Positions 34,288-46,948 are shown, numbered from the stretch's first letter. The stretch is 64,000 nucleotides of DNA from Adiantum capillus-veneris (GCA_014529385.2 CM043945.1:139155241-139219240), one strand, 5' to 3'. Made by a program: numbers and translations. Notes: a model not told the origin generated them from the letters alone.

Positions 34288-37200
34288 ATGGACTTTGAAT
34301 CTGGGGAGAAAGTACATATGATACTTGACAATGAAATCGTTGGTATTGGTTGTGTGTGTAGAACAGATCCAGATTCCACTTGTGGTGGTACAAAGATAGG
34401 GCTGGGAAATGTCTCCATACTAGTGGAGGAATGCTTGAAGGATGTGGTCCTCCTTTTCCTACAATGGATACTTCATCTCTCCAAGGCTCATTATGGAGTG
34501 CTGTTCGATGGTCAAAGCTTCTTTTGCAATCTTTTGTATTAAATGGGAACTTAATTGATCCACACGAAAGCTACAATGGTGATGAAGAACATGATCATTC
34601 TGATCCTCTAGTTACAGATGCAATACCTATGACAAGCCCAGAATTTGAAGCAATGATTCGAGAGTCTTGGAGAAATCAGAGGGTCCTTTTAAAAGATGAC
34701 ACAATGATGCAAACCATGAATGAAGGGACCATCTTATATGTATTTCCACATGATTATGTCAACTTTCAGGAACTTGGTCCTGATTGTGTGGGTGTGGGTA
34801 TTGAAAGAGAAAATGCAAGCATTCATGATGTGGTTGAAGTGGGTAGCATCACTTTGCTAAAGTGGCCCATCAAGCAGACAACAATGTTGAATGGGAGCCC
34901 ATTACAACGCTTTGTTCCTGTTGATGGCATGCATGCTACATATGAGGATGTATCCAACGATGGAAATGTTGGAAAAAAACTTGATGGGAGTAATGTTGTC
35001 CAGTTGTCAAGGAAGAGACGATACACTTTCATGAACAGGACTCAAAAATCAAAAGCAGCACCAGCTTCGACTTTTTACCTTTCAAACAAATCAATTCAAA
35101 GGGTATCATGCATTGATTGTTGTGCACAAAAATGCTGCCAATTTGCAGATCGTGATATGGTGACAAGGTTACGACAACAATTTTGGGGAGAGTCTCAAAA
35201 ATCACGCACTAATTATGTTTATGATGTTCTTTCTATATGTTATCAGAAAGATGAGAAGTCACGATACCAATTCAGGCTAAATGGCTCTATTGTTTGTTGT
35301 AGAGCATGGTATGAGCTACATGGAATACCAAAGACATCATTTTATCGATACAAGGAGAACTTTGAAAATGGTGTGCGCCAATATGTACATGGGAACACAT
35401 GTACATTGAGAAGGGGACTTCAACATACTAGTTTAGCAAGAGCACTACTAAACGAGTTTGTGGAAAATAACTCTGAGAAAATGCCACATAGAAGTAGAAC
35501 ACTGCTAGATGGCTCAAGAGAGACTCAATTGGTGATTCCATCAACATACAAACAAGTGGATATTTTATGTGAAATCAACACGACACTTGACCAAATGGGC
35601 TATGAGAAGAAGCTATCCCAATCTTCTTTTGGTAGAATTTGGAACAAAGAGTACCCACATGTCACTTTAACAAAGACGAGTGAGTTCTCTAAGTGCAATA
35701 TTTGTAGCTCAATCAAGGCAAGGTTAGAAGCTAAACCTTCTCTTGAAGAGAGAGCTCTTCTCTTGAGGGAGAGAGAAGTTCACATGGCACAACAAAAGAG
35801 TTGCAGAAGCCTATATTATGCATGGCGCACGTATTCAGAAACTCAACCACAAAAATATGTATGCATAATCCATGATAAGATGGATCAAAAGAAGACTGCC
35901 ATTCCTAGATTACGCATTGTTCCCAAGGGTGTGGATTCAGGATATAATCTGCAGGTGGCATTGATTGGCATGATCACTCATGGACATGGAGAAGGTCATT
36001 ACGGACACTTTGTCTTGAATGGTTTGTGGCCAGCTGATCCAAATCTTACAATTGGCTCAATTGCTAATTGTTTACATAACCTCGAGAGGATAGATAAGCA
36101 TCCTCTTGGTGATCTAGTAACAAATGGACTTCCAAGGAGCAATATTTCACTACTACATGCTTTGAACTCAAGGGATGCTTTGGACTACCATAACTTGAGT
36201 GATGGAAAAGAGCCCATTGTGCAGTCGTCAGAAATTGCAGAAGAGGAATTGGGGTCAACATTTCGCAGATTGCCAGAGAACTTGTTGCTACAATTGGATA
36301 ATTGTGCAGGGGAAAACAAAAATCGATACTTATTTGCCTATTTGTCAATGCTTGTTGCAAGGGGTGTTTTCAAAACCATCCAGCTGGGATTTTTAATGGT
36401 TGGGCATACACATGAGGACATAGACGCCATGTTTAGTAGGTTTTCAGAGAAGTTGAGAGTTACACAAACCTATACTTTGCCACATTTGATGGATACATTA
36501 CGAAACAGCTCATCTTCATCTCCAGCTCCATTTTTTCTCACAAAGATCCCTGATTTCAAGCAATATTGTGATGGCTATCTTTGTGATGGACAAGACATAC
36601 TTGTTGGACATTCCAAACCGCTTCAGTTCAGGTTCTTTATGCAAGATGAGACACCAATGATGCAATATAAGGCACATGTAGGTGTATCAAGTTGGAGTGG
36701 AAGTATTCGCCTTTGGAAAACAGACACAGAAGGCAAGCCAATGTTACCACATGGAGATCCACCTCTAGTACAAATGGCGGAGTATGTCAAGGCCCACGAA
36801 GAAGTCATTTTGGGGCTAAAGAACTATATAAAATTTTGGAAACATTTAGGGAATGGTTCAAGTATTCCGCGATATTATAGACCCGTGATAGATTATTGGA
36901 GTAAGGTAATTGAAGAGATTGGAAAAGCAATCATATCAGAGGGAGTCTTGTATGAAATGTTTTGGCCAAAAACTCAAGAATATTCTCATCTACAAAGCAC
37001 TACAATGAATTTGCAACAAGGAGCAGAAAGATTCCTAGGCCTTGAAGAGTTGAATGATCATTTTTGTGGGCCTCAACGAGATAGGCCAAGGGAAGAGTTT
37101 GACCCTATGTCTGATGTGCACCAAGGTGACTTTCTTATGCTTGTTCCGAGTGACACAGAAATCTATCCAGTGTGGCTTGCAATGGCTTTATCTGACATTG

Positions 37201-37514
37201 ATAATGAGCCTACATCACCAAACTACAGAAAACTCTTGATTCAATATTGGGCACCTTGCGCGAGAAAAAGTGGGATGACAGATACTCAAGCTTACAGTAA
37301 TTGTTGGAAGGGTTATTGGGCTGTCAACTATAAGGACCCACAAGTGTGGGAAACTATAGATGCAATTGTTTGGTCCTGGAGACCCAACAAAGAAGGACCA
37401 TTTTCTAGAATAAAGATTCCAGAAAGACATGCTCTAAAAGCCAAAGAAGGCCTCACTCGTGCACATCAGCCACACTTGGATCAAAGTTCAGATATGGTAT
37501 CAAATGTGGAGTAG
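34288..37514 (+). pseudogene. DUF8039/DUF7869-type transposase-like gene, left copy, frameshifted
   Basis: This is the left-arm copy of the gene described at 52,882-56,109. It is 1 bp shorter: after GTGGTCCT (34,444-34,451) an A present in the right copy is missing, so the frame starting at MDFESGEK stops at 34,542. The rest of the protein remains open in the next frame to 37,514. Apart from this indel only a few differences were spotted by eye, including His versus Asn in FWK(H/N)LGNG near 36,843. The lesion is therefore very young, or a consensus error. Without it the product would be 1,075 residues. The gene lies about 90 bp downstream of the 368 bp tandem array and its stop is 288 bp from the inner end of the arm. 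Confidence 0.85.
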
Positions 37515-37802
37515 AATTATGTGGAGCTTCTATTGTGACTATACTAGTCAATTTGTAAACAAAATCTTTTTTGTATCTTCCTTTGTTTTATGTAATTTAT
37601 AGTTATTATTCAAATCCATGTGTTGTACATCCTCTTGACTTTTGGTGTTTATCAACACCACAATCCTATGAGATTTTCACTTTATTTACTAGCCACACAC
37701 CTCAATTTTTCCCACTTTAAGTGGAAAATTCCCAAATTACATGAATTCGGTCGATTTGGAGATTCCCATAATGTGAGATTTTTACCAAAATACCTAATAT
37801 GG
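37515..37802 (+). other. 3' flank of the transposase-like gene to the arm boundary
   Basis: This short AT-rich flank is shared with 52,594-52,881. It contains a small palindrome (CCACTTTAAGTGG, about 37,709-37,721) and ends at CCAAAATACCTAATATGG. If the arm is a transposon copy, this is where its 3' terminal sequence would be; no CACTA-type terminus or obvious target duplication is visible. Confidence 0.5.
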
Positions 37803-38951
37803 TCTTAGGTACATAAAGTGCATCAAGAAGTGTGAAGGAACTGCCGTTAGCAGCAGTGAGCACAATCTTTCCAACTCCCTGAACTGGATAAGAGGCATTG
37901 TTGGCACAAGTGACTGAATTCCCATGAGGGACAGACTCGAGAGAGGTAAACAATTCACGATGTGAGGTAATGTGCTTTGTAGCACCATTGTCAAAATACC
38001 ACACATGTGAATCTGCACCAACTAACAAGCATGCATCATGGACAGCAGGATTGTAAGTGTACTCTGCGCTAAAAGCGCATTCTGCATCAACATCAGCAAC
38101 ACAGTCTCCTTTCATAGAAGACTCAACAATGGCTGCATTTGTAGTGGAACCAGCATTTGCAGTGGAACTAGCCTCTTTGGCCTTGAACTTAGGACACGAC
38201 TCGATCAAGTGATCATTGGCTTTACAATAATGGCAACGCATCTTCTTTTTTCCCTTATCACCAGAATTTTCAGATGAATTGCTACTAGCAGAAGCATTAG
38301 GAACAGAATTTTTGCCACTCGCAGTAGAACCATAAGAAGTGGCTGCTTTGCTGTTACCACCCTTTCTTTGAGAAGCAATAAAAGCCTGTTCAACTGTACG
38401 TTGTCTAGTCCTATTTTTTCTAGAAAGTGACTCTTGCAACAGCAATGTGCATAATGCATCAAACTTGACAACTTCTAGATTTCCTTGGGTCATAAGTCTC
38501 CAAGTACTAGCAAAAGTCTGGTAAGAATCTGGTAAGGCATCAAGAACAGCCTGCATAAGGGAACTGTCTGAAATGCTTCACCTGCAGAAATAAGTTGCTC
38601 ATTGATATCCTTGACACTAGCAAGGAAAGTGTCCATATCATCTTCCTCATACATAATCTTCAACTCCAACTCTTTACGCAGCAAAGCAATTTTAGCTTCA
38701 TTGCGGCTTGCATAAAGACCTGTTAGAATATCCCAAGCCTGTTTTGCAGATTTTGCTGGACAGATGTGAGGAACAATGGTGCGCTTCACAATGCCCTGCA
38801 TAATGTTCCAAACACCCTTTGACACAAGAACATGTTGCATCATATATGATATAAGCCCACATAGGGTAGTTGTCCCCATCCAACCTGTCCTCAGCAGCAA
38901 ACATCTTGAACACATCTGTGTTGTTGTTGTCAGCCATGGTAAATGCTGCAC
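37803..38951 (-). pseudogene. Ty1/copia gag and protease start, truncated by the inverted-repeat arm
   Basis: This is the 5' part of a copia-type polyprotein. It begins near 38,937 with MADNNNTDVFKMF. Frames then shift (at about 38,870 and 38,560) through the gag region (YPMWAYI, AKQAWDILTGLYASRNEAKI). It ends with a zinc knuckle CHYCKANDHLIESC (CX2CX4HX4C) and the protease region WYFDNGATKHIT. The protease triad, normally D-(S/T)-G, reads D-N-G, so this copy is inactive. The similarity runs through LLDALYVPK and stops at 37,803, exactly where the inverted-repeat arm begins. Integrase and reverse transcriptase are missing here. Confidence 0.85.
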
Positions 38952-39299
38952 CTGATGTGAAAACTACCCAAAAATAGGAGAAATGGAGCAGGAACTACCT
39001 GTGCTATATAGCACAAACATTAGAAGACTATAAGGCACCTATTATGCAGAAAACAGCACTGACAGAAATTTTGCACAAAATGACAAAATAGCGTGTGCAG
39101 TACTGCTTGTATTGGAAATGGAGGCCGAAATGAGCCCAAATCAAAATTTTGAGCAGACCGAGCTCTACGAGGACTCCCAAAATATTATTCGACCTGCGAA
39201 CGCTTGCCAAAGCTCACTGAAATCGGAGAAAGTGAGCAGGCGTGTGCTGGAGCAGCTGGCGACTAAGCCCAGAAGGACATGACCTGCTCTGATTCCAAT

Positions 39300-39510
39300 T
39301 GTTGGAATTAGGGTTGCAGAGAAACACACACATCTTGGAGAAGACGAAGGAAGCTCAAGTCACACAATAGAGAGTGTGTTACTTAGTGTGCAATGGAAAG
39401 ATGGGCGTATATACAATGCACAGGGAAAAAAACCTCCTAAAGAGGGAAAAAATGCCCTTGCTGTCCTAGTGTGTTCACACACATCACTACCACATGTATA
39501 TGGTAACAAC
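39300..39510 (-). mobile_element. 5' LTR of the truncated copia element, with primer binding site
   Basis: On the minus strand the LTR ends ...CCCTAATTCCAACA at 39,300. It is followed by ATTGGAATCAGAGC (39,286-39,299), a mutated form of the TGGTATCAGAGC primer site that pairs with initiator-Met tRNA. It aligns with the plus-strand LTR at about 44,061-44,222 (shared TGTGGTAGTGATGTGTG, CCTGTGCATTGTATATACGCC and CCCTAATTCCAACA). The outer edge is uncertain. Three copies of a unit of about 30 bp with CTTGAGCTTCAGG lie beyond it at about 39,515-39,590. Confidence 0.7.
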
Positions 39511-39599
39511 AACGGCAACATCTGGAGCTCAAGCAGCGGAAATACCTAAAGCTCAAGCAACGGCTACACCTGAAGCTCAAGAAACCACTACTATGCTGT

Positions 39600-42484
39600 G
39601 AAAATTTCCCCTGTGGGCCAAACAAAGGGTGATCAAAGTAATACTAGGTGATCTTGTTTTAATAGTGAGGCGGTCGGGGGCAGGCAACAAGAGAGGCAAC
39701 CTCTAAAAACCCCTCAAGGCTCCCGTTCTGCTCAATTGGGGTTGGGGCAACCACAAGCACAACAAAACAACAAACCCACAGCCAAAACCCAACTTCACAA
39801 GGGGCACCACCTAGTTTAAAAGCGAATTAGGACGCAAAAAAAGGAGAATTGTTAGAGCAACCCAAAATCAAGTAAGGACTTTACACTAACCCTAACACCA
39901 ATGGAACACTCTCACGCACTAAAACACAAGAGAGAGAGAGAGAGAAAGATGGTGTACAACTTAGCTTCAACCTTATGATTTGCACAAGAAGGCACCTAGA
40001 GCTTGCGGATTCAAGTGACAAGATTTGGTTATAGCATCACTAGCACATTGTCTTAGGGTTATGGGAGCCCTCTCACCATCCACGTTTTACAATGGTTGCC
40101 AACCAACAATAGCCAATGAATCACAAAGACAAGCAACAAAACAACAACCTTCAATGAAACAAGTCACCTTATGAAGCTAAATGAGTTTGTCAAGCCAAAT
40201 TCGAGGAGAAGTGTGAGCCTTTGGACATGAAATTGCACCCAAAACTACCAATTCATTGATGTTGGGGTAGATACAACAATGGTAGAAAGAATATATTCTG
40301 CTCTCACTCACTCAACTAGCTCAAGCTTTTGTATGCATCAAAGTGATGGTGTATAGAAAGATTTCTCTCTCCTTACAACCAAGATAGAACTAGCTCAAGC
40401 TTTTCTATGCATCAAAGTGATGGTGTATAGAAAGATTTCTCTCTCCTTACAACCAAGATTTCTCTCTCCTTACAACCTTTCGCTCAATCTAGTGTGCAAT
40501 GGTGTAGAGATGCCTTTTACAAGGAGAGATGGGTTCTATTTATAGGTTTTTTGAAGCTTTGATTAGGATTAGTTCTAATCAATTTTATTGACAAAACAAG
40601 AGATTAGGAAATATTTGGATTTTTTTCAAAATGGGAGTGGGTCTTCCTTATCCCTTAAACCACATGGATTGGGGCTCAAGGGGTAGAATTATTGAGAGTG
40701 AGATGAGTAACTTGGAGGTGCCTACTCTAGTAGATAGTAGAGGGTGCAATTTACAAGAAAGCTAGTTGTTAGTGATCACTAGAAAATGTTAGTGGCATAT
40801 TTACAAAATTGATGATGACTTGATTGTCGAGGAACCAAGGGTGAATGAGGTGGATGAGCTCTTGAGATTGATGAAACCTCTAAGAATTATGGACTCACCC
40901 TTATGAAAATGACCGCCGGTTCTTCTTCTTCTACTACTTCTGCTTCTTGCATCGCCTTCACGGTTGATCTCCACGATGAAGATGAGGATTATTGATGAAA
41001 AACCTATGATTTGCAGAGGTTATGCAAGGATAAAGTGCTAAAAATTCATGCCTTTTAGAGGAGTAACATGAAATTGTAATTTGGGGGTAGTAGAGAGCGG
41101 TATGAGAGCATATGTGTATGTAGAAGGCTATGGTGGTAAGAGGGGAAGGAGAGATGGTGAAGAAGGTGAGAGGGCATGGAAATCTGTACATTTGAAAGGA
41201 TGATGGAGAGGGATGAGTGTGTATGTGGGTGGGAGTGTGAAAATGTGAGAGAAGAGTGAGAGGATCCTTGTGTGCATAGAGTGGGCAGACTGGGTCGCAC
41301 CAAACAATTCACCAAAATTCGTGCTTGCTGAAATATTTATGTAAAATAATTCAGCTCACGAGATTCATTTTGTATGCTGACAAATTATGTTGATTCGGAT
41401 GATAGAAGGGTGCCAAAATTTGCCCAAAACTCTGTGTATTGTGGGACTGCAAAGGTGCTTATGTGGGACCCTTTCTGGTTGAATTCTCCTTATACATCCA
41501 AAGGTGAGACCCCATGAGCCATGCCATGACGTAAGGAATCCAAGTGGCCCTTGCCACATGCATGGATGATAAATTTTGAAGAATAAAAAACAATTGCACA
41601 TGATAGACCTAGTGCTTGGAGTTTTCGTAGCCCTTGTCTTTATGAGCACATGGTGTATGGAAAAAAATATATGCAGGACCCATGAAGGAATATCATGATA
41701 GGAGTACTTTATTTTGTTTTTGGGTGAAAGAGGAAAATATTCAAGAGAGAAAATATCTACTGAAAGTGAGTGACAGTGTAGAAACAAATTTTGACTTCCA
41801 CGAAGGTGTGGGATGAAATGCATGGGTTTATTTTGTAAAAATAAATATTATGGGGTATGTACACAGTAACATAGAAATATTTCATGCCGTGAAAGGATGC
41901 AAAGAGATTTAGAGAAAATGCACACTTAGGAATATATATTTATATAAATACAAAAAATTTTGAAAAAAAAAACCTTTATACTTAGGTCCTTTATTTGATA
42001 GAAAATATTTACATGTAAAGAGGACTGTAATATTATAATTTTTTATTTTTTTTTCCTAGCCCAATGACTCGCCCAATGATTTGATAAAAACCCTAAATGC
42101 ACGCACACTATTTACAATGAAAAAGCGAGCCTAGTCATTGTGCTAGGGTGTTTCTTTGGGGTGAAGTGTCTTCTTAAAACATTTTATGATCAGAGCCGAA
42201 AAAACGTCTATCAATAGCACGACATGCCAAGAAGAGGACAAGAATGAGAGAGAGAGAAAATAAAGAGGTAGCTGATAGAGAAGGACAAAGATTGCATTAA
42301 GAACAAAGAAGTCACAAAGATAAAGAAAAATGGAAGAGAGCAGAAAAGTTCAAATGTAAATTCCAATGAGGGAAATGTATAGCCTATGGGAGTTTTTGAA
42401 GACGTGAAAGATTAGCCAATTTATGATGTAGATGTACATGATGTAATTGATGAGGAAAGGGATGAGAATGAGTAGGCTAGAGGT
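39600..42484. other. Non-coding spacer with a 74 bp direct duplication
   Basis: No coding region is supported. A 74 bp segment (AACTAGCTCAAGCTTTT...TTACAACCAAGAT) is tandemly repeated from about 40,314, with a partial third copy of ATTTCTCTCTCCTTACAACC near 40,456. A short GA run lies at about 39,930. The AT-rich flank 41,940-42,050 contains A- and T-runs. A 152-codon minus-strand open frame at 41,365-41,823 has no recognisable domain. Confidence 0.45.
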
Positions 42485-44050
42485 ATGCCGACATGGCTAA
42501 TGCATAATTCAAAAAAATGGATGGCTGCCATGCAATCAAAATATGATGCACTTATAGAAAATCACACATGGACTTTATGTTATATGCCTCCTTGCAAAAA
42601 GGCCATTGGGACAAAGTGGGACTACAAGTTGAAACGCAAGCTAGATGATGAGATTGATCGCTATAAGGCTCGACTTGTCACAAAAGGCTATTCACATCAG
42701 AAAGGAATAGATTATGAAGAAACTTTTGCTCGCACTTGTCGTATGACTATTGTGCATTTTCTATGTGCATTGGGATCTCATTTTGATTGGGATGTACATC
42801 AATTAGACATTGTTCTTGCTTTATTGAATGGTGACATATTTGAGGAAGTATATCAAATACAGCCTTGCGATTTTGTCAAGAAAGGACAAGAGGAAAATTT
42901 TTATGGGTTGAAGCAAACTCCTTATGCTTGGTATGAGAAAGTTGAGACTCACTTGGTCAAACGAGACTTTCGTAATCGTCCAACAAAAAGTACTTTGTAT
43001 GTAAAGTGTGAGGACGATGTACTTCTCATCCTTGTTCTATATGTGGATGATTGGTTTATCACAGGTCCGAATGAGGCACATATTGATGAATTCAAGGTTG
43101 ATTTGAATGCTACTTTTAAAGTGAAATAGCTGTTGCGTCATTATTTGGGCATACAATTTAAGCAGTGTGATGGTGGTATTGCCTTGTGTTAGACAAGCTA
43201 CGTAGAGACTTTGCTATGTAGGCTTGGACTTGAGGATTGAAAACCTATTTCCACTTCCATGGAAATAGGTTTGAATGGAGTATTCATGATGTTGGTGATC
43301 CTCCTGATGTCACTCTTACCCAAACTACTGGTGCATGCCTTATTTATGTATGTAACACAAGGCAAAATACTCAGGCTGCAATCTCAAAGGTCACCAAACT
43401 TATGCATAGCCTAGGGTCTAAGCATTGGTTGGTTTTCAACTGGATAGTTTTCTACTTGAGTGGCACTTTATATCTTGGATTGTTTTATCCCAAGGGGGGA
43501 TCATTGCTACCAGATTTACATGCTTTTTCAGACTCAAAGTGGGCCGGTAGCTTTGGCACATGTGTGTCCACAAATGGTGTTTGTTTCATGCTTGGAAATT
43601 CATGTGTATCATGGTGGAGCAAGAAGAAACCTATTATGGACACTTCTAATTGTGAGGCTAAGTACAAGGCAGTATTTACGGCTACAATTGATTGTGTATG
43701 GCTCAAAGGCCTTATTACTGATTTGGGTGTTGGACAAAACACTCCCAACATCATCTACACTAAGAGTCATAGCACATTGGTAGTTGCAAGGAGCCTAGTT
43801 TTTCATGCTTGCACAAAACACATTAAGGTGCATTACCACTATGTCAGGGAGAGACTTTTAGTGGCAGCTTGGCTTATGTGCCAACACATGACAACCTTGC
43901 AGATCATTTCACAAAGGCATTGTCTTGTGAGAAGTTCAAAGAATTTTTCAAAGCTTTGGACCTATCCCTTTTGTGGATTGATCACGTCATTAGGGCATGG
44001 CACTTCCCTATACTTTATGTGCCAGTTCTCACTCACCACATCACTCCTAG
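42485..44050 (+). pseudogene. Ty1/copia reverse transcriptase and RNase H, decayed 3' half
   Basis: The reverse transcriptase region is recognisable from WMAAMQSKYDALIENHTW through [50 protein letters not shown] and the catalytic LYVDD (about 43,037-43,051). A stop at 43,127-43,129 is followed by HYLGIQF in frame. The RNase H region is in a later frame (SWWSKKKPIMDTSNCEAKYKA, then [13 protein letters not shown], and in a third frame DHFTKALSCEKF). Stops and shifts make it non-functional. Gag, protease and integrase are absent. It lies opposite in strand to the gag fragment at 37.8-38.95 kb, which carries related LTR sequence. Confidence 0.88.
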
Positions 44051-44060
44051 GGGGGATTTC

Positions 44061-44222
44061 TTACCATATCAATGTGGTAGTGATGTGTGTACACTCAGGG
44101 CCACCAGGGCATTTTTACCCTCTCTAGGAGGATTTTTCCCCTGTGCATTGTATATACGCCGCCATGATATTACTTCCTGTTCTCCAAGCTATGTGTGTTT
44201 CCCCGCAACCCTAATTCCAACA
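44061..44222 (+). mobile_element. 3' LTR (partial) of the decayed copia element
   Basis: A purine tract (TAGGGGGGA, about 44,049-44,057) precedes TTACCATATCAATGTGGTAGTGATGTGTG and the LTR ends ...CCCTAATTCCAACA at 44,222. It matches, in inverted orientation, the LTR at 39,300-39,510 but is shorter by roughly 50 bp in its second half. Confidence 0.7.
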
Positions 44223-46340
44223 AAAAAGAGATCCCACTTTGGGTTTTGGATTGGTACAACCGTAAATCTTGAGGGGCTAATTCTAAAAACTTTAAACATG
44301 TAGGTTGACTAAGAATGGCTACAGTAGAACAATCTAGAGTACTTAAAATTCATGAGATATTAGCGGCCAATAAGCTAAACTCCTTACATGTCCTTTACAT
44401 CTGTAAATTAGTGCAAAAATATGTAGAGATGTTACCTAATGATGCATCAATGTTTGAGAAAATTGAAAATGTCAATATTAGTATCCATGTAGGTGTTCTA
44501 GTCAATGGTATTTCTGTAGTGGCAGAGATATGTAGGTTTGTGTGTGTTGTTAGATGCTGTAAGAAGCAATGCACTAATGTGAAAATTCCCTTATATCAGT
44601 GACGTGTGTGTGTGTGTGTTGGATACATAATTTTTTTCATAGAGGCATACAATTGAAGAAAATCCTAGAGGGAGTGTGAGTAACAAAAATACCATGAATC
44701 TTGTCGGGAAAAAAACTGCTAGTATGTATATATCTTGAGAGCATGAGAGATTACCCCAATTTAAGGTAAGTAGGTGTGTAGGTGTGGCATGCTCCCTAGG
44801 CACCTTTGTTCATTTACATTCAACATGTAGGAGAGGCAGATCCACAACTACCAAGACTCATCATGTGGAACCACCAAAATCTACGAGGCAAAAGGTCATC
44901 ACCCAATTTGCCTAGTGCCACAATCATCATACACATACCCCCACATAACTCTATCAAACTCGGGTTGCACGCTGCATCATCATCCACAGTTGTGCTATTT
45001 TCCTTTGTGCTACCTTATCAACAACTCACCCCCATGATTCTGTTGATCTATAGAGCACGACCATTGTCAGCATCACCATCTTCATGCCAACTTTCTCATT
45101 CTATGTTGCTCACCTTTCTTAGCCTTATAATTGACAGCATTGCTAGTGCATCACAATTCTAAATCCTTTGAAGCTCGCACACTCCACACTTGGCCAATGC
45201 TTATAAAAGCTACTCTCATGCCCTGCTTTGCTTGCATCAAAGCTTCAAAAAAACTTTCATAAGCCATAATTAGCCCACGCTGGCACAACTTCACCTCATC
45301 CTACACAAGTCCATTACACTAAGCATCACAGTTGTGCGCATCCAACGCTCAGGGGAGTCACTCCAAAGAAAACTGCATATCATGTGGATTCAATAGTGGG
45401 GATTATTGTATTCTATATTTCACAAATTTTCACATTGAGAAAAGTGTTAAAAAAGAAATTAGAAGAAAAATTTATAGATTTAATAGGAAAAGTATCCCTT
45501 TTATTAGTAAAAATTTCACAGCTAAGGGGTCTTTTAAATAGTCCTTGAACGTACATGATATATAGGTTTTACATATAGTGACCTTCCAAGGACCAACTAC
45601 CACCATCTACTTGCCAAGCCTCTGCTCGACTGCTCGTGCTTGTGTGGACCTCGCAGAGAATGGGGTCAAGAAGGGCCTCTTTTTTTGGAAGTTTAAGGGA
45701 GTCAAATCTCTAGTATTAAGAAAGCAATCAAAGGATAGCTTCTTAATTCAAACAAGAAAAATGGCTAGTTTATTTCAATTCAAATTTCCCCCCCAAAATG
45801 AAATTTAAAATCTAGCGAGCAAAACCATATCATGTAGCAAATCTATGGAAAGAGCTCTACAAGAAGATTACGGATCTATTATCTCCACTCAATCGAAGAT
45901 CATACATGGGATTTATGGAAGTCCAAAATTCATAAAGTTACGCACCCCCCTTTTTGGGGGGAAAAGTGCATCGTTTGACCACTCTTACGCACCCACCATT
46001 CTTGCACACATGGTGTGCATCTATCTATCAAGATGGTAATCACCTCCATTATCTCATGGCAATTAAAGAGGCCCTCCTAGAACCCATCCTCTTCCTAATG
46101 CACCTTGCTTGTAGACCTCACTTCACCAACCTATTGTTGCACCCAGTGCTCACCCTACCAATTGGTTGTATTCACACCATTTGCAGTGTTCACACTAGAG
46201 CTTCTTTCCATTCAAGCTTGTGTTTCCATAGGAGAAATCTTCAAGAGGCCTTTTTCCATTGAACTCTTCCCAAGAGACAAGCAATGTCGTTGCTATCCTC
46301 AGTGACATTACGAAATGGTAGTAGTTCATTGGTCATTGGA
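44223..46340. other. Non-coding spacer, no gene supported
   Basis: A short TG microsatellite lies at about 44,603-44,619. Open frames of 60-118 codons are scattered in all frames without recognisable domains. The stretch lacks the satellite motif. Confidence 0.4.
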
Positions 46341-46379
46341 TCACCATGGTAAATGTGCCCATCAACCCATCAGTTGATT

Positions 46380-46531
46380 ACCTTGCACCCAATGCTTTGT
46401 AATCCATCTGCAGCATTGGGATTCCATTTGCCAAGTCGCACAATAGCGTACTCCTACGCCAAATCAATGTTTAATCGATATCGTTTTGGCCTATTAGTAA
46501 TGTCTTGCATTGGAGGTTGATTGAATGACAT
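46380..46531 (-). pseudogene. Possible gene-start fragment downstream of the copia insertion
   Basis: From ATG 46,531 on the minus strand the translation MSFNQPPMQDITNRPKRYR looks coding. After a stop it resumes as EYAIVRLGKWNPNAADGLQ. The family is not recognised. The full-length copia element sits just upstream of this start, so it may have landed in the promoter or leader of a gene whose remaining 5' flank is at 51,816 onward. Evidence is weak. Confidence 0.3.
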
Positions 46532-46615
46532 GTTTGTTAGCTAATCAAGAAATTAGAGAGAGAATGTGTAATGGTGAGTGTTGTAAGAAGGGAAAGCTAG
46601 CCATGGAGGAAAAAA

Positions 46616-46937
46616 TGTAAAGAATGAGGATGCAAGAGAGCTACACAAGACAAGCACAAAGCACACAGAGATGGAAAGCTTCTTCTTCTTTTTCACAGAA
46701 AAGAGAGTACACAATGACTAAGTGCTAAAGCTGAAAAGTAGCACATATGTACATGCGGTCACTAAGTGTGAACTCACTAGAAGCGTACTAGGCTGGCACT
46801 ATAAGTGTAGTCCAGCTGTAGAATCACTGGCAGAGATCCTCCGTGTCGGTCACCTAACGCACCAGTGAGTAAATGCCATAAGCGGCTAAGACCCGTAGTG
46901 GATGCCAGCTCAAGGTGTAGAGCTCGACATCTCAACA
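46616..46937 (-). repeat. 3' LTR of the full-length copia element
   Basis: This 322 bp copy has ends TG and CA and aligns without gaps to 51,494-51,815. On the element strand it follows the polypurine tract at 46,938-46,948. Confidence 0.93.
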
Positions 46938-46948
46938 CTCCCCCTCGA
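46938..46948 (-). other. Polypurine tract of the copia element
   Basis: On the minus strand the sequence GCTCGAGGGGGAG abuts the 3' LTR (TGTTGAGATG). This is the usual plus-strand primer position. Confidence 0.75.

Larger units (their letters stand above)
28300..37802 (+). repeat. Left arm of giant inverted repeat (high-identity part)
   Basis: Every recognisable landmark from about 28.3 kb to 37,802 has a reverse-complement partner between 52,594 and about 62.0 kb. Partner coordinates sum to 90,396 from 37,802 back to about 31.4 kb, and to 90,319 beyond the GC-rich block. The arm continues leftward inside the satellite to at least 26.3 kb in the same higher-order phase, but there individual variants no longer match one for one. 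The inner end is sharp: CCTAATATGG is shared, then the sequence changes to unrelated copia DNA. Confidence 0.93.

Noticed and set aside
37700..37802. CACTA-type transposon terminus at the arm end
   Set aside because: No CACTA or TAGTG lies at the junction and no target duplication could be matched between the two arm boundaries.
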